Shown: positions 12,901 to 23,984, numbered from the stretch's first letter. The stretch: DNA of 64,000 nt from Pseudopyrenochaeta lycopersici (GCA_003313425.1 NHZP01000001.1:1116001-1180000), one strand, 5' to 3'. Notes: generated from the sequence alone by a model not told the origin. Numbers and translations are program-made.

Positions 12901-13543
12901 TGATAGACTCCTCTGTTTTTGGTAAACGCAGCTGTTCGGGGGAGCACGAGAAGACATCGATGAGGTAGTCTAGCGTCCTGGCAATGGTGATGCGAATGCT
13001 TTCCAGCAGATCATCCGGCAGCATAGAGCCTTGCCTTGCCTTGCCTGCCGCCTTGGACTCGGGCTCTGGGTCCGCCGAATGGATGTTGCAATGTACCGGC
13101 CGTACCCACGCCTCGTCGTCCCCACAGTCACAGCAGCCAGAGTTGCCAGGCGACACGCTGACAAAGACTTGGTGTCCCTCATGATCTGATGCGTCGAAGC
13201 AGCGTGCGCAGAGCACGCATGTGTCGTCGGCGGTGCACGTCTTGCACCGATACGTCGCCTCCCCGTTCTTGAAGATGTGTCCGCACGGCTTCCCTCTTGC
13301 CGCGGCGGTGTATTCTGCGCCTTCTACTGCTCCCTGGGCGTCGCGCAGGCTCCACGGCTTCTCTGCGTCGGTCGGCGGCCCATTGGGGAAGAGCAGCGGA
13401 AGGAAGTCGCTGCGGCCAGCGAGGGAGCGGAATAGGATCTCGCGCAGCTCTCGGTCAGCTGCGCGGTCGAATCGATAGTTGTGCCGTCGCGGTAGTTCGC
13501 GCAGGTGCCGGCATAGCTCCTGCTCCTGCAGGGATATGTACAT
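6994..13543 (-). CDS. UBR1: UBR1-type E3 ubiquitin ligase (N-recognin)
   Basis: Recognises N-degrons and ubiquitinates substrates with a Rad6-type E2. Two exons, 13543-7323 and 7261-6994 (donor GTAAGT, acceptor TTATAG), give 2162 aa. The zinc-binding UBR box spans about residues 87-155 (PCGHIF...CKTC...CVLC..CF......H.GH......GCCDCGD). An acidic stretch and a run of nine prolines follow around residues 500-560. The RING region has its first half near residue 1360 (CILCQEDC), a CGHIMH element, and CPLC near 1498, with the long insert typical of Ubr1. The C-terminal cap (CGGNIGLFIHIRKC, YLDKHGEVDPALRR) is completed by the small last exon. The start at 13543 (MYISLQEQEL) was chosen because the frame upstream to 13807 is Pro/Ser/Cys-rich and looks like leader. 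Length fits fungal Ubr1. Confidence 0.94.
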
Positions 13544-14213
13544 GATGCAGCTCTGGAGGTGGGATGGTGGGGTGAATGTCGCGGGCAGGCAGGGCAGACA
13601 GGGTGAGAGAGAGGCGCGAGAGGCGGGTTGTTTGGCTGCTAGTCGTTGCGTGGACCAGCCACCTGTGAAAGTGCAAAGTGGTTGTGCAGGGCGCCTGGAA
13701 GACTTGTTGTAGTGGTGTTGGCGGACAAATTCTAAAGCTATGTCATACCACTGGTGAGCTTCCCGCGACAGGGGCGGAAGTCCGGGCAAGGCATGTGCGA
13801 GATTCAACTGGAAGGAAGTATATTTTCTGAACAGGAGGTGAAACTGCAGCTTCTACATTAAAGAGCCATTTGGGATAGCCCATAAAGCCTTTCAGCCTAT
13901 GTACAAGGCCTCCATATGCACAATGCGACAAGTCAGGCGGTTAATGCATATACTTGAAAGGCAAACAGATGCACCATAGAGCTCCAGGGAAGCGATGGCT
14001 TTCAATACATCAACTGAGTCATCTAGTTTGAACGGATGGCTTGGACTCAGGTGAAAATGATAGGCAATAGCAAACACATGTGAGACGAGTTCGGCAGTCA
14101 GCACTCGATATGTATTTCGCATGCTGTAGAATACAACCCCAATGTACAGTGCCTTTCCAATAGCCGAAGAAAAAGCGTCTATATCATACTCGCTCTCGCG
14201 TCATAACTGGGCC
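13544..14213. other. Intergenic region between UBR1 and QCR9
   Basis: 670 bp containing the UBR1 promoter and leader and the QCR9 3' UTR, both genes on the minus strand. The stretch next to UBR1 stays open in the UBR1 frame up to 13807 but has leader-like composition. No other gene seen. Confidence 0.5.
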
Positions 14214-14637
14214 CTACTCGTCGTCCTCGGCCTGCTCCAGATATCGCTGCTTGATATCCTTCCATTGTCGCTGCCGGCTCCATTAGCTCATGTCATGGAT
14301 GCGATTTTCATGTGTACGTACGCCTCGGTTGACAGCGTCCCAGATCTTGTCCGATGAGGTGTCAAAGGCGCTATTGCCCCAATCAGTATCTTGCCATCCT
14401 TGCCATTCCAAGCCGGGCCTGGAGAACGTACAGCTGCATGCCGAAAGCGGCGCCAAAGACAGTGAACAACATAGTGGTGTTGCTGCGGAGGACCGCGCTG
14501 CAGTCGATGGTCAGTAGTGCTTCGAGGTAGGGCGTGCGCATAGGGAGGCTTGCTTGTAGACGGTGGAGAGCACCTGCCGGATGCTGTTAGCTCGCTCACA
14601 AGGTATGCCTGTCAGTCAATTGACTTACGCCAGACAT
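14214..14637 (-). CDS. QCR9: Cytochrome bc1 complex subunit 9 (Qcr9), five tiny exons
   Basis: Small single-span subunit of respiratory complex III in the inner mitochondrial membrane. Five exons on the minus strand: 14637-14629, 14573-14554, 14497-14432, 14370-14322, 14270-14214, giving 66 aa, the same size as yeast Qcr9. The product has one hydrophobic helix (about residues 18-34, TTMLFTVFGAAFG), then the family signature FDTSSDKIWDAVNRGRQWKDI at about 34-54 and an acidic end. Introns are 51-61 nt. Introns 1, 3 and 4 have GTAAGT or GTACGT donors; intron 2 uses a GC donor (GCAAGC), the only choice I found that keeps the frame. The first coding exon is just nine bases (Met-Ser-Gly). The last three exons are secure; the first two are inferred. 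It diverges from PYM. Confidence 0.85.
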
Positions 14638-14992
14638 TTTGAGGGTCGGGAGACGGCGTGGAGCTGCTGTGACGGGTGTGGTGGTGCTGACGCGGGTGAT
14701 GTCGAAAGGTCGAGGTTCGCAGACAAGATTGAAGCTGGGCCGGGTCACGGCGATCGCGGCTACAGTGATTGGCCGGTCGACCCTCCCGCCTCGACAACCC
14801 TCAACTCTCGCTCACGCCCCACTACAACGAACCTGCACATACTCGGAGGGCCTCGCCCGGTTTTGCGCCCGTCAAACAGTCTCACCAGCCCGCAGGCTGC
14901 TGATCAGCCTCTGCCTGCCAATTGGCCCGCACCGTCCTCTGCGACTGCCTATTTCATTCTGACGCAGACCTCACGGCAGGCGCGCTGGCACC
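14638..14992. promoter_or_regulatory. Bidirectional QCR9/PYM promoter with CCAAT boxes
   Basis: 355 bp separate the two divergent start codons. A CCAATC reads on the minus strand at 14772-14767, about 130 bp upstream of the QCR9 start, and a palindromic CCAATTGG lies at 14918-14925. CCAAT boxes bind the HAP/CBF complex, a known regulator of respiratory genes in fungi; a role here is inferred from position only. Confidence 0.4.
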
Positions 14993-15589
14993 ATGCCTTC
15001 TGTAGAGACCCCTACCATCTCCAAAGCCGGAATCACAACCTCTTCGACTGGTGAGAGGCACATTCCTTCGTCCGTCCGTCCCGATGGCTCCGTTCGCAAA
15101 GAAATCCGAGTCCGCCCAGGCTACCGCCCACCAGAAGATGTTGAGGTTTATAAAAACCGAACAGCCGAAGGCTTCCGAAATAGGGGGAAGACGGGCGTAT
15201 TGGGTGCAGAAGCACTCAAGCCTGAAGACGACAGCGTCAAAGTGAGCGCGGCAACGAACAAAAATGCCAAGCGCAGAGAGGCACGGAAAAAGGCGGCAGC
15301 GGCGGCAACAGAAGGGAAAGAGGATAGCAAGCCTGAAGAGAGCAAAGAGAAGGAGACTGTAGGAACCGCTGAGCCGGAAAAGGTCGTGGACCCAGCTGCT
15401 GAGAAGGAAAAGGAAGCCAAGAAGCTTATGAAGAAATTAAGGCAGGCCCGCGAGCTGAAAGACAAGAAAGAGAAGGGTGACAAGCTCCTGCCAGAGCAGT
15501 TCGAAAAGGTCATCAAGATCAACGAGCTCATTCGTCAACTGGAGACCCTCGGCTTCGATGCACAGGGAGAAAAGAAGACGGAAACATGA
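14993..15589 (+). CDS. PYM: PYM (partner of Mago and Y14), exon junction complex recycling factor
   Basis: 198 aa, single exon. PYM binds the Mago-Y14 heterodimer and removes exon junction complexes from translated mRNA at the ribosome in the cytoplasm. The N-terminal signature is clear at about residues 20-57: GERHIPSSVRPDGS followed by VRPGYRPPEDVEVYKNR, the Mago-Y14 binding segment. The rest is Lys/Glu/Ala-rich and likely helical, ending with a helix of the KINELIRQLETLGF type, as in other PYM proteins. The ATG at 14993 sits in ACCATGC and is the first in frame. Its presence implies the organism keeps exon junction complexes, unlike budding yeast. Confidence 0.9.
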   Translation: MPSVETPTISKAGITTSSTGERHIPSSVRPDGSVRKEIRVRPGYRPPEDVEVYKNRTAEGFRNRGKTGVLGAEALKPEDDSVKVSAATNKNAKRREARKKAAAAATEGKEDSKPEESKEKETVGTAEPEKVVDPAAEKEKEAKKLMKKLRQARELKDKKEKGDKLLPEQFEKVIKINELIRQLETLGFDAQGEKKTET

Positions 15590-16324
15590 AGCCTCGGCAC
15601 CTTCACTACATCAATCAATAATACGACTGTCTTGCGATATAGCTCCGTACGCAAGACAGTCATGTGGATCAATTTCACGGACGCCATGGCTGCTTGCAGA
15701 CATGACCGGTACTGTGCGTCTATCTGCTCCCTGGCTCCGAATTGCCCATTGCCGTCGGATGCACAATACGTGTCTCTTCATGAGTTGGGCCGCTGCTCAG
15801 GACGTCTAGTATCCGGTGGGAACACCCATATGCTACGAAACGTTGTTAAAGCAGAGACATTATGTACAAGCTACCTCGATTATTGGCTTTTGACGTGCTG
15901 ATTGTTAACATTGCACATCACTTGAGCATTGCACAAGTGATGGGATCAGCCCTCGTTCTGAGTCTAGCAGGAAAGTCAAATGTCGTGTTCTAGAAATACA
16001 GCAAAACAGGAGTGTCCGTCTACACCAGCAATATTCGCTTCTTTCCTGTTCTTGTCTCATGCGAAAGTGAATCATCCTCCGCGATTTGAGTCTTTCCATT
16101 CACTCTATCGAACTGCAGTTATCCTCCAGAAGCGAGGAAAGGTGCAAAGACGATAATATACAACAGTAAATTTGCGATTGGTCACCCACCAAGTACCAAG
16201 TGGCCGGTACACTACTACTGAGGCACCGCTGTGTAGTAATCATCATGTCTCCGCATTCAGTTCTGAAAATCCCGGCTGATTTAATGAATTTTTTGTTTTG
16301 GATTGTTCAAAGTAGCTGTAGTAT
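15590..16324. other. Convergent intergenic region
   Basis: 735 bp between the converging PYM and secreted-protein genes; should hold both 3' UTRs. No open frame of more than about 110 codons and no repeat noticed. Confidence 0.45.
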
Positions 16325-17585
16325 CTAGCAATTCTTACCCTTGTCCTTCGCCAGCTCCTCCAGCGCGTCTACAAATCCATCAATAAAAGGATCCAATTCA
16401 CTCTTCTTCAAACTACTTGGCAAAGGCGTCAATAACCCATCTTTCTTGATCGCTGCCGTCCTCAATAACGGAATCACCGCATCTTCATCCCCAGGCGCCT
16501 CGTATCCTGGACCCGTCAACATCTCATACGCCAAAGTCCTCGCATGCTCCCGATTCGTGAATCTCTTCTTGTAGAATGTGGAGAAGCGCGAGCGATATGA
16601 GCCCTTTGGTTTGTAGTAGTCTGCTGCTACTGAATGTATATCACGCGCCGGTAAGTTGCTGAGAATGAGACCGATGTTGAAGGCGTCTATGTCTTCGATA
16701 GCATCGAGTAACTTGAAGGAGCCAACGTTGCCGAGGATTCTGCCTTTCGCCCACGCGCGAGCTGCCGGCTTGTTGGCACGTTGCCATTCGGCGTACAGTG
16801 TGGTGAGATCGCCTCCCCAGCCCCCAAAGTCACCTCTATTGACATACGGGTAGCTCAAAGGCGGAAAGCGAAACACTGCGTTCATGCTCGCACCAAGATG
16901 GTCGGTTTCGATGGCCTGGCCGCAGAAGTGAGGATCCGCGAATTGATCGAACATGGGGTGCTTCTTCCCTTTAGCAAACGAAATCCAGTCCCCGTCCACG
17001 CTTCCAATTAGTGTAGTCCACCCGCTTGTCAAGCCATCGTATTTTTCGTGGCGCAACCATTCCATTACAAGCTCGTTCGCAGATTTTTTGCCGCTTGCAC
17101 TGCTCTTGTATTGCACAGCAAGTTTGTACGTCACCTCGAGGAAGTCGACGAATTTGTCGACGGTAGATTTCGAAATACAGCATTGTACATTGTTACCTCC
17201 TGGGCAGAGGTCAGCGAAGTAGCCGTGGTCGCCGCCACATGTCGTTTTTGTCTTGTCTTGACAGACGCCAGGAAAAGTATCTATGTTGCAAGGATAGCGT
17301 GGGAAGCAGCAGCGAACATCGCCAGGACCATTTGGGCAGAGCCCTGGTACAGTTACACCTAGAAGCCGTCGTGTTAGTTTGAAAAAGCGACAAGTCGTTC
17401 TGGTAACCATCGCAGTAACCGATAGGTCTGTGTGAATGCATATTGAAGAACTTACCACTTGCACAATTACTGACTTTTTGACATGTGCCAGAAGCCTCCC
17501 CCTGTTTGCAGGAATCACCAATTTTCGCATTGACACAGAAGCTCCATAAGCAGAAGAAAATAAAGTGCAAATGTGGAAAGAGCAT
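16325..17585 (-). CDS. Secreted cysteine-rich protein with an unassigned C-terminal domain
   Basis: Two exons, 17585-17456 and 17358-16325 (donor GTAAGT, acceptor TTCTAG), give 387 aa. Residues 1-20 are a strong signal peptide (hydrophobic core IFFCLWSFCV, Ala at the cleavage point). Residues about 20-105 form two small Cys-rich repeats ending GLCPNGPGDVRCC and DLCPGGNNVQCC, a module often found at the N-terminus of secreted fungal lysozyme-like or hydrolase proteins. The rest, about 280 residues with few cysteines, contains a DHLGAS motif and a GGWGGDL motif that could supply catalytic His/Asp. I do not recognise this domain with certainty; a peptidoglycan- or glycan-acting enzyme, or an effector, are guesses. 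A TATA box lies about 95 bp upstream, and a gene-free stretch separates it from the MOSC gene. Confidence 0.75.
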
Positions 17586-17680
17586 GACGAGATGAGTTCA
17601 GGAGCTATAGTTGCGATGATTGAGTTCACAGACGGTGCCAGTATGGAGGTGAAGCGTCAAAATCAGTCCCGTCGCTCATA

Positions 17681-17690
17681 TTATATATAA
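17681..17690 (-). promoter_or_regulatory. Candidate TATA box of the secreted protein gene
   Basis: The palindromic TTATATATAA lies about 95 bp upstream of the ATG at 17585, a usual distance for a fungal TATA element given a short leader. Confidence 0.45.
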
Positions 17691-20188
17691 TGACCTGTGC
17701 AACCATTATCAGCCGCATACTTCATAACCTTCTGATGTTGTATTTCTGTACCATGCACTCTCATCCAATCATCGGTGCAACTGCCGCGTCTCAGATTTCC
17801 AGGATACGACCCGATCCCGATCTCAGCCTCCCTTAATTGCAGAGAGTAACCTGGGGTACTTAGTGAGGTACCACGGGGCCGAAAATGCCCACAAGAGGAC
17901 TCGTCTGCGAAATCAGAGCTGAATTAAGCCGTTCTGACGTAGCGCGTTCGTATAGTCCTCGCATTCACATTGGGTGGTTGCGAGGACACGAGGCGCCAGG
18001 TCTTTTAAGAAAATGTTTCATTGTGGAAATGTAATTCGTCAAATTGACGCTGTGGTGTAGTTTAAATCCATGATACCACTTTGAAGTTGCGAAGGCTTCA
18101 TCTTCTCCCGCTGTAATTAATAGTCCTTTGGCAAGCAGCAAGTAGGACTGGCCCATGCGAGTTGGAAGGACTTCTCGACCTGTTGACTTCGATATACAAC
18201 GCAAATCATTGATTTCCTTGAACGAAATCCAAAAAAAGAGACCTTTGATTTAAGGTACACGCTCGCTGCTCTTTAATCTAATTACTTCGGTTTGAGAAGC
18301 GACACAAGCTTTGTTCGAGGTGGGGACGCAGATGCGGCTGAGTGCTTGGGTTATTTTGGGCACGGCGGTCAGCCACTCGAGCTTAGGGTACGGAGTTCCT
18401 AGGCAGAACTTGTAATTCCTTCCTCTTCTCCCAGAATATTTTTGAGCAATCCTGAAAGATCAACGACGGCTCTTTCAAATACTGCTTCCATGGAAACTAT
18501 ACCACCAACATATGGTTCCAATCATAGTCAACTCTGAGGTAATTTATGCAGTGGACAAATGAGAAGATTACAAAAGTCCCACAGACCAAAAAGTCGCGTC
18601 AAAGGACAAAGAGCTTAGAGCTTGATGTTCATGGAATATTCAATCAAGGTCGATTCTTCCTTTGTGAGGTGATGTCACTTGGTGGAACCAATTGCTCTAA
18701 ATCAACAGGCCAACGAATAAAATGGTTTGAAACATAGACCTAACGGACAAGACAGATGGTCCGATTTTCGTTATGTTCGGCAGCATTTGCTAAGGTATCG
18801 TCATGGCACACCGAAAGCTATGAATCTTCAGATTCAACATCCGTTAATGATGTAGGGTGCTATCTAGATCAGGAGATGGCATTTATGTAGTTCTGTCTGA
18901 CGGCTGCCAGACCGCACTGAGGCAAAATGAGCGGGAAACCCCTGGGTAGTTTACATTTTGGCATACTTCGTATTTAATGGTTACGCGTCTATCTTAACGT
19001 AAGGATCCTTCAATACAAATCAAGTTAAAAGAGTCCTTTATCCATAAAAGCTTGTTCAACATGTTCGATAGGGACATAGTGATGCTAAGATGTTCTACTC
19101 ATACAAGTATTCACTCGATCGAGGGTCCTGATCACAATCATGATGCTAATGTATGCGTTTGATTGATTTCGGAGTTATGATTTGTTTAGGCGAAGCAGAA
19201 TTGTAGAGAACAAAGACGCAACAGGTATAGCTTTCTCAAATAGTCATCGAGGATGATAACTACCTCTCCTGTAGCTGAATTTCTTACATACGACGTAAAA
19301 TCCGACATGAGGTGGCTTCGCATCAAAACAACGAGGCTGCCTCCACAAACACTGCATGTTCAGTCTGTACAACAAATCAAATAAAAACACGTCATAAGGT
19401 CTGCTGAAAGGCCTAAGTGTCAGGCTTTCTCGGCTGTCCTTCGCATAATTTGCTTGAATTTGCAGCATGATAGCACTACCGATGACCCCTTACATGTTGA
19501 ACAGAGCAATGCTACCCTTAAATGATGTCTAGACAGGCCACTCTATCACAGTTGCTCAGCAGTGCGTGAGCACTAACTTCGTTCTGAGGAAGCTGATGAC
19601 GGAGATGCAGAAGTATAGAAATCTGCTGGAGGTGCTTGTATGGATTATCTGATAAACGGAGAAGCGGATAAGATAGGCTTTGATAAGACAAATATCGCGC
19701 TCGAGTAGTCTGTGGCAGGATGGCTAACACCCGTGACGATGCCGTATCCCAGTGTTGTGTAGGAAGTTAAGGAGCAAAGTCAATCTGTGTCACAGCTTCT
19801 ATGTTGTAGAAGTTGGTATTTGTGTTGACGCTCTTGACGCTACACTGGCATTTCCTCAGCTTGCATTGGTGGATGTATGATGAGGTGGCCTGGAATGGAG
19901 TGCTTGAATTCAACACAGAACCCGAATTTCGGATTTATGTATCTCCTGATTACCTCGCCTTAAACAGCCCGAACAAACGCGATAGACACTTAAAATACTT
20001 AATCTGAATTCATCGGAAGCGCTCCCGAGATTCATGACTGCCACCGCCGAGGTTGTACCTCTTCCTTAGCGTCTTGGTAGCGCGCACGTGGGGCCCTTGT
20101 CGACATCTCACCCGCCGAACGATACGGCTTTATTTCCAGAATACTTTTCCTGCCAAATTTTCAAGTGTTCTCGCGGACTTTCCTCGCC
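17691..20188. other. Gene-free, relatively AT-rich stretch
   Basis: About 2.5 kb with no open frame above about 80 codons on either strand and no recognisable protein. Base composition looks more AT-rich than the flanking genes. I saw no terminal repeats, transposase remnants or tandem repeats by eye. It may be promoter sequence for both divergent neighbours or decayed sequence. Confidence 0.45.
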
Positions 20189-21495
20189 ATGGAGAGTGCA
20201 TTCGAAGAGGAACATACGTTCCAAATCGAGAAGGTGTCGCCAATATGGCTCATTACGGCGCTTTGCGTAGTCCCGTTTGGGCTGTACTATCTGTTGAATT
20301 TCCTCAGCCCGCTGATTCATAGATTAACGGCTATGAAGATATCTGAGGTATGTTAGTCAGCATTGCTGGCAGATATCTTGCTGATAAAGAGGTAGATATA
20401 TGTGTATCCGATCAAATCATTGAGGGCAGTCAGTCTTACTGAGGCCGTTGCAACCAAACATGGGTTTCAGCACGATCGTATATATTTCTGAACCACAGTC
20501 TCCCATGTCTCTGCTAACTCTAGAAGGTTCCTTTAAGCTATTGCAAAAGACATCTGACGGATACAAAAACATGGCTGTATCCCGCTATCCGGAGATGACG
20601 CAATTCCTGCAAGAGATAGATAACGACACAATTATTGTCAACTACCGTGCCTTTGGGAATGCAGAAAAAGCAAGGACAATAAGAATACCTCTGATGCCCG
20701 AAACTGAGAAACTCGACCGGTTCGATGTTAATCTCCATAGCAGCCCGACGTCAGCCTTCAGAATGCCCGAGAAATACAACGCCTGGTTCTCTGAATGCTT
20801 CGGATACGAAGTCGTGCTGGTCTATCTAGGCGACAACAGTCGTGCCGTTCTCTTTGAAAATATGCAGCCCCTGGAGCCGGACCCACTTACTAGATTTCTC
20901 AAGAAGAACGTCCCTTTTGCGGGATCTTATGTCGAGAATATTATGGGTCTCCACCAAAACGAGCAATGGAAAATCTCCTTCGCAGACTGCGCTCCCTATC
21001 TTATTACATCCCAAACTTCTCTCGAAGATGTCTCCTCCCGCCTCCCCGAAGGTGAGGAAATGGATATGACCAAGTTCCGCCCCAACATTGTCCTCAAAGG
21101 CGCCTTCGAAGCGTACCAGGAAGATTATTGGGGTAAAATCAAGATTAACAACAATGCGGAACTTGTCATGGCGCACAACTGTGTGAGATGTAAGAGTATC
21201 AATGTAGACTACGAGACAGGCAAGACCGGAACAGGCCCAAGTGGCGAGATTCTGAAGAAGCTGCAGAGCGATAGGAGGATAGACATTGGTGCGAAGTGGA
21301 GTCCTGTTTTTGGGAGGTACAGTTTCTGGAATCCAAAGTACAAGAGCCAGACTTTGAGGGTGGGGGATAGGGTCAATGTGACGAAAGTCAATGAAGGCTT
21401 AACAGTTTGGAGTACGTTTTTCTAATTTCATGACTAAACTCCTGATGCGCGAAAAGTATCACTGACTAGGTACAGGTTGGCCGAATCTTGGTTGA
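20189..21495 (+). CDS. Membrane-anchored MOSC domain protein (mARC-like)
   Basis: Four exons, 20189-20347, 20396-20477, 20524-21411, 21476-21495, give 382 aa. Introns are 48, 46 and 64 nt with GTATGT, GTATAT and GTACGT donors. Residues about 25-45 are a transmembrane helix. The MOSC N-terminal barrel begins at about 52 (ISEIYVYPIKSLRAVSL). The MOSC core holds Cys303 in VRCKSINVDYETG, equivalent to the molybdenum-ligating Cys of mARC enzymes, which reduce N-hydroxylated compounds with cytochrome b5 and its reductase. The last exon supplies the usual WPNLG tail. The start at 20189 (GCCATGG context) is the first ATG of the frame. The third intron has two in-frame acceptors, TAG (ending 21469) and CAG (ending 21475), differing by two residues. 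Cofactor and substrate are inferred. Confidence 0.85.
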
Positions 21496-21944
21496 ACATG
21501 ATCCCTCGCTTACGACGTTCGCAAAAGCTCAAGATGGCAGAGTTCTAGACTAAGTTGAAATTCTAATCCCTTCTCTTGCCTCTCCGCCGAAAAATCCGTA
21601 TACGGATGGAATAATACTGCTTATTTCCATTGGTGTCATTCCTATCAATATAATGACAAATTCGGGTCTATATATACCAAGTTGCAAATGCTGTCCATGT
21701 TCTAGATAATCTGACTCGTGCCTTGATGGATGCGGTGGGGATTTTTAGTAGTGCCTATTTGGAGTTGCTCCAATTGAGTGGATTGAATGGATGAATGTCA
21801 GCGAACATTTGGATGGCTTGACAAAGGGTATCCTTCCTTGATGCATTGAACCAATAAATGATGGGCTGAAACACTGACGAGAGTTACAATGTGAATAAAA
21901 AGTATTGTTTTGTGATAGTCGTCAGATCAACCCATTTACAATGC
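21496..21944. other. Convergent intergenic region
   Basis: 449 bp between two converging stop codons (MOSC gene and allantoicase), presumably both 3' UTRs. Nothing else seen. Confidence 0.45.
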
Positions 21945-23091
21945 CTATACTCTCTTACCAAACACCCTGAACCTCTTGACACCACCATCCGGAATGATCA
22001 CCAATTTTGCATGCGTATAGCCTCTTCCTTTGACCTCCTTTAGCTCTTCCTTATAAACATGCTCTTTATCTGGACCTGACTTCTGCGGCTCAAGAACCTC
22101 CACCCACCCAGCGTCCTCGTGGCCAGGATCCTTCTCGAAGTTTCCGGCAAAAACTTGGACTTTCTGGGGAAAGTTACCCCTGAAATGTGCTGTGTCAACA
22201 ACAATGTTGTCAATTTCGCCTTTAGCACCAAGGCGAACGATAGTCCAGTCTACGTGCTCACCACGCGTACGCTTTGTCTCCCATCCATCTCCCATGTCTT
22301 TTCCGCGGCCGGGTAGGAGTAGGTTGTCTTTGGTGCCGAAGTGCTGGTCTGAGCAGGAAGTTGCAACTCCACCCATGACAGTTGCTGAGAGCTCGAAGAT
22401 AGCGCTGGTGTCTTGGGGGAAGACAGGAACAGCGACACCGTAGAGGCGGAAGCGTGCAATGCCTCCATCAGGGAACATAAGCAACCTAACGTGGGTGTAT
22501 GCCTTCTTAGTAATACTGGCGAGAAGCCACCCATGCCGTTGCGTAGGACCACATTCTTGCTTCGCCAGTATCGTCTCCCAGCCGGTGTACCCAGCCTTTT
22601 TCACCTCCTCCTCTTCCTTCTCGTTTGTTATAAAAGCTCCCTCGACGGCAATTTCAGGTGCGTGATTGCCGTTGAAGAATGCTGTGTCAATTTCTACGCC
22701 TGCTACCTTTCCGCTCGCAGTACCGAGTCGGAGAACGACCCAATCAGCAGGCTCAGTATTGTGGCGGCGTGTTTCCCAGCCATCGTACCATGCTCCTGCG
22801 TGTGTGAAGACACCTGGTTTGCGAATGGGTGGAGTAGGTGTTATGAGATTTTCGGCTGCGGCGAACCATTCGTCGCTAAATGCGAGGATTTTGGAGCCAA
22901 GTGGTGCAGATATGAGATCTGTAGAGACCATTAGTCGACATCGAAAGGATAAGGTGAGCACTGAGGAAGAGTGAGGTACTACCTGTGTATTGTGACTTGA
23001 ACGTAGCATCGATCTGGTCGATTGGAATCACACGAGCGGTATTAGTCGCGACAGTCTTGACATCTTCAGGGGAGACAGTGCGGATTTCCAT
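21945..23091 (-). CDS. DAL2: Allantoicase
   Basis: Hydrolyses allantoate to ureidoglycolate and urea in purine catabolism, releasing nitrogen. Two exons, 23091-22983 and 22918-21945, joined by a 64-nt intron (CTACAG acceptor), give 360 aa, normal for the family. The tandem duplicated allantoicase fold is visible: repeat one has DGWETRRHN...DWVVLRLG...VEIDTAFFNGN and repeat two DGWETKRTRG...DWTIVRLG...VVDTAHFRGN, each ending in a strand with PDGG and RFR (RFRLYG, RFRVFG). The first exon carries the N-terminal helix. No other purine-catabolism gene is in the window. In fungi such genes are usually under nitrogen control; I did not identify specific GATA sites. Confidence 0.95.
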
Positions 23092-23984
23092 ATTGATTGG
23101 TGTGTGAATGAGTTCTCTTGGTCTGTTTGATGTGTAAAAAAGAAATTTTGGGGGTGAAATTACGAATTAGGGAAGCTGTCGAGCATAGTTGCGAATCTAT
23201 GGCGGGGTATTGTCAATAGATTAGTGGGGTAGCTTGACCCTGAACAAGAACTTTCCCTGATCGGAAGACGCCGAACACCTTCGTGGACGGATACTCGAGG
23301 GCCGATCGCGGAGGCTGTGCTGTCACATATCATAAGGCTACCTCTAAAATTTGCTCCCTTGTCGGGCATATTCACAGCAAGATGCGAATTGCAGAAACTG
23401 TACGGTTTGCTTGTTCTCATGTCATTGCCATGCCGAGGACTAGGCAACTGATACGTACGATTATAAACGGTGCAATTGACAACTTGAGTGAATTCGATAT
23501 CCATAACGCAAACTGCTGCGCTGATGGATCAAGGAAAGGACCGATGCCTTCGTTTCTAGGTATCCACTGTAGACAAGGTTGTGGACAAAACGATGCTCGC
23601 TCAAAAAGACTATGATGATATCCAAATTTTCATCCATTCCTGGACGCCTCCAACAAGGTGTTCGCCAATGCCGAAAAGTGATCAAATAAGGGTCTCGAGC
23701 CCTTAAACGCGATGTCCAAGAAGCGACCTCTACTTTTTGGAGGTCCAGCGAGTTTACGAGTTTCACCTACGCTTGTCACCTGGAGGTGGTAATGATCGGC
23801 ATTCATTATTGACCCCGGAAAAGTCGAGAAGCCGGTTATCAGCGGTCCCTGCACAATCATCTCGATCAAGAAGTATAATGCCTGAGAGCTGATGCCTCCA
23901 TCCTTCACGTCAAGCACCTGGAGTATACGCATCTTGTATCATTTGAGGTTAGCAGTAGCAATAAAACCGTTCCAAGCTGTGTCT
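23092..23984. other. Intergenic region between allantoicase and the ankyrin-DIL gene
   Basis: 893 bp holding the allantoicase promoter and the 3' UTR of the upstream minus-strand gene. Several frames of 100-114 codons overlap here; the one at 23932-23630 (minus) has an acceptable start context, but no family match or splice partner, so I do not call it. Confidence 0.4.

Noticed and set aside
13544..13807. N-terminal extension of UBR1 in the same open frame
   Set aside because: Pro/Ser/Cys-rich, leader-like and not N-recognin-like; the MYISLQEQEL start at 13543 gives the expected beginning.
23630..23932. 100-codon minus-strand frame with acceptable start context
   Set aside because: No recognisable domain, homology memory or splice partner; overlapped by other equally long frames.
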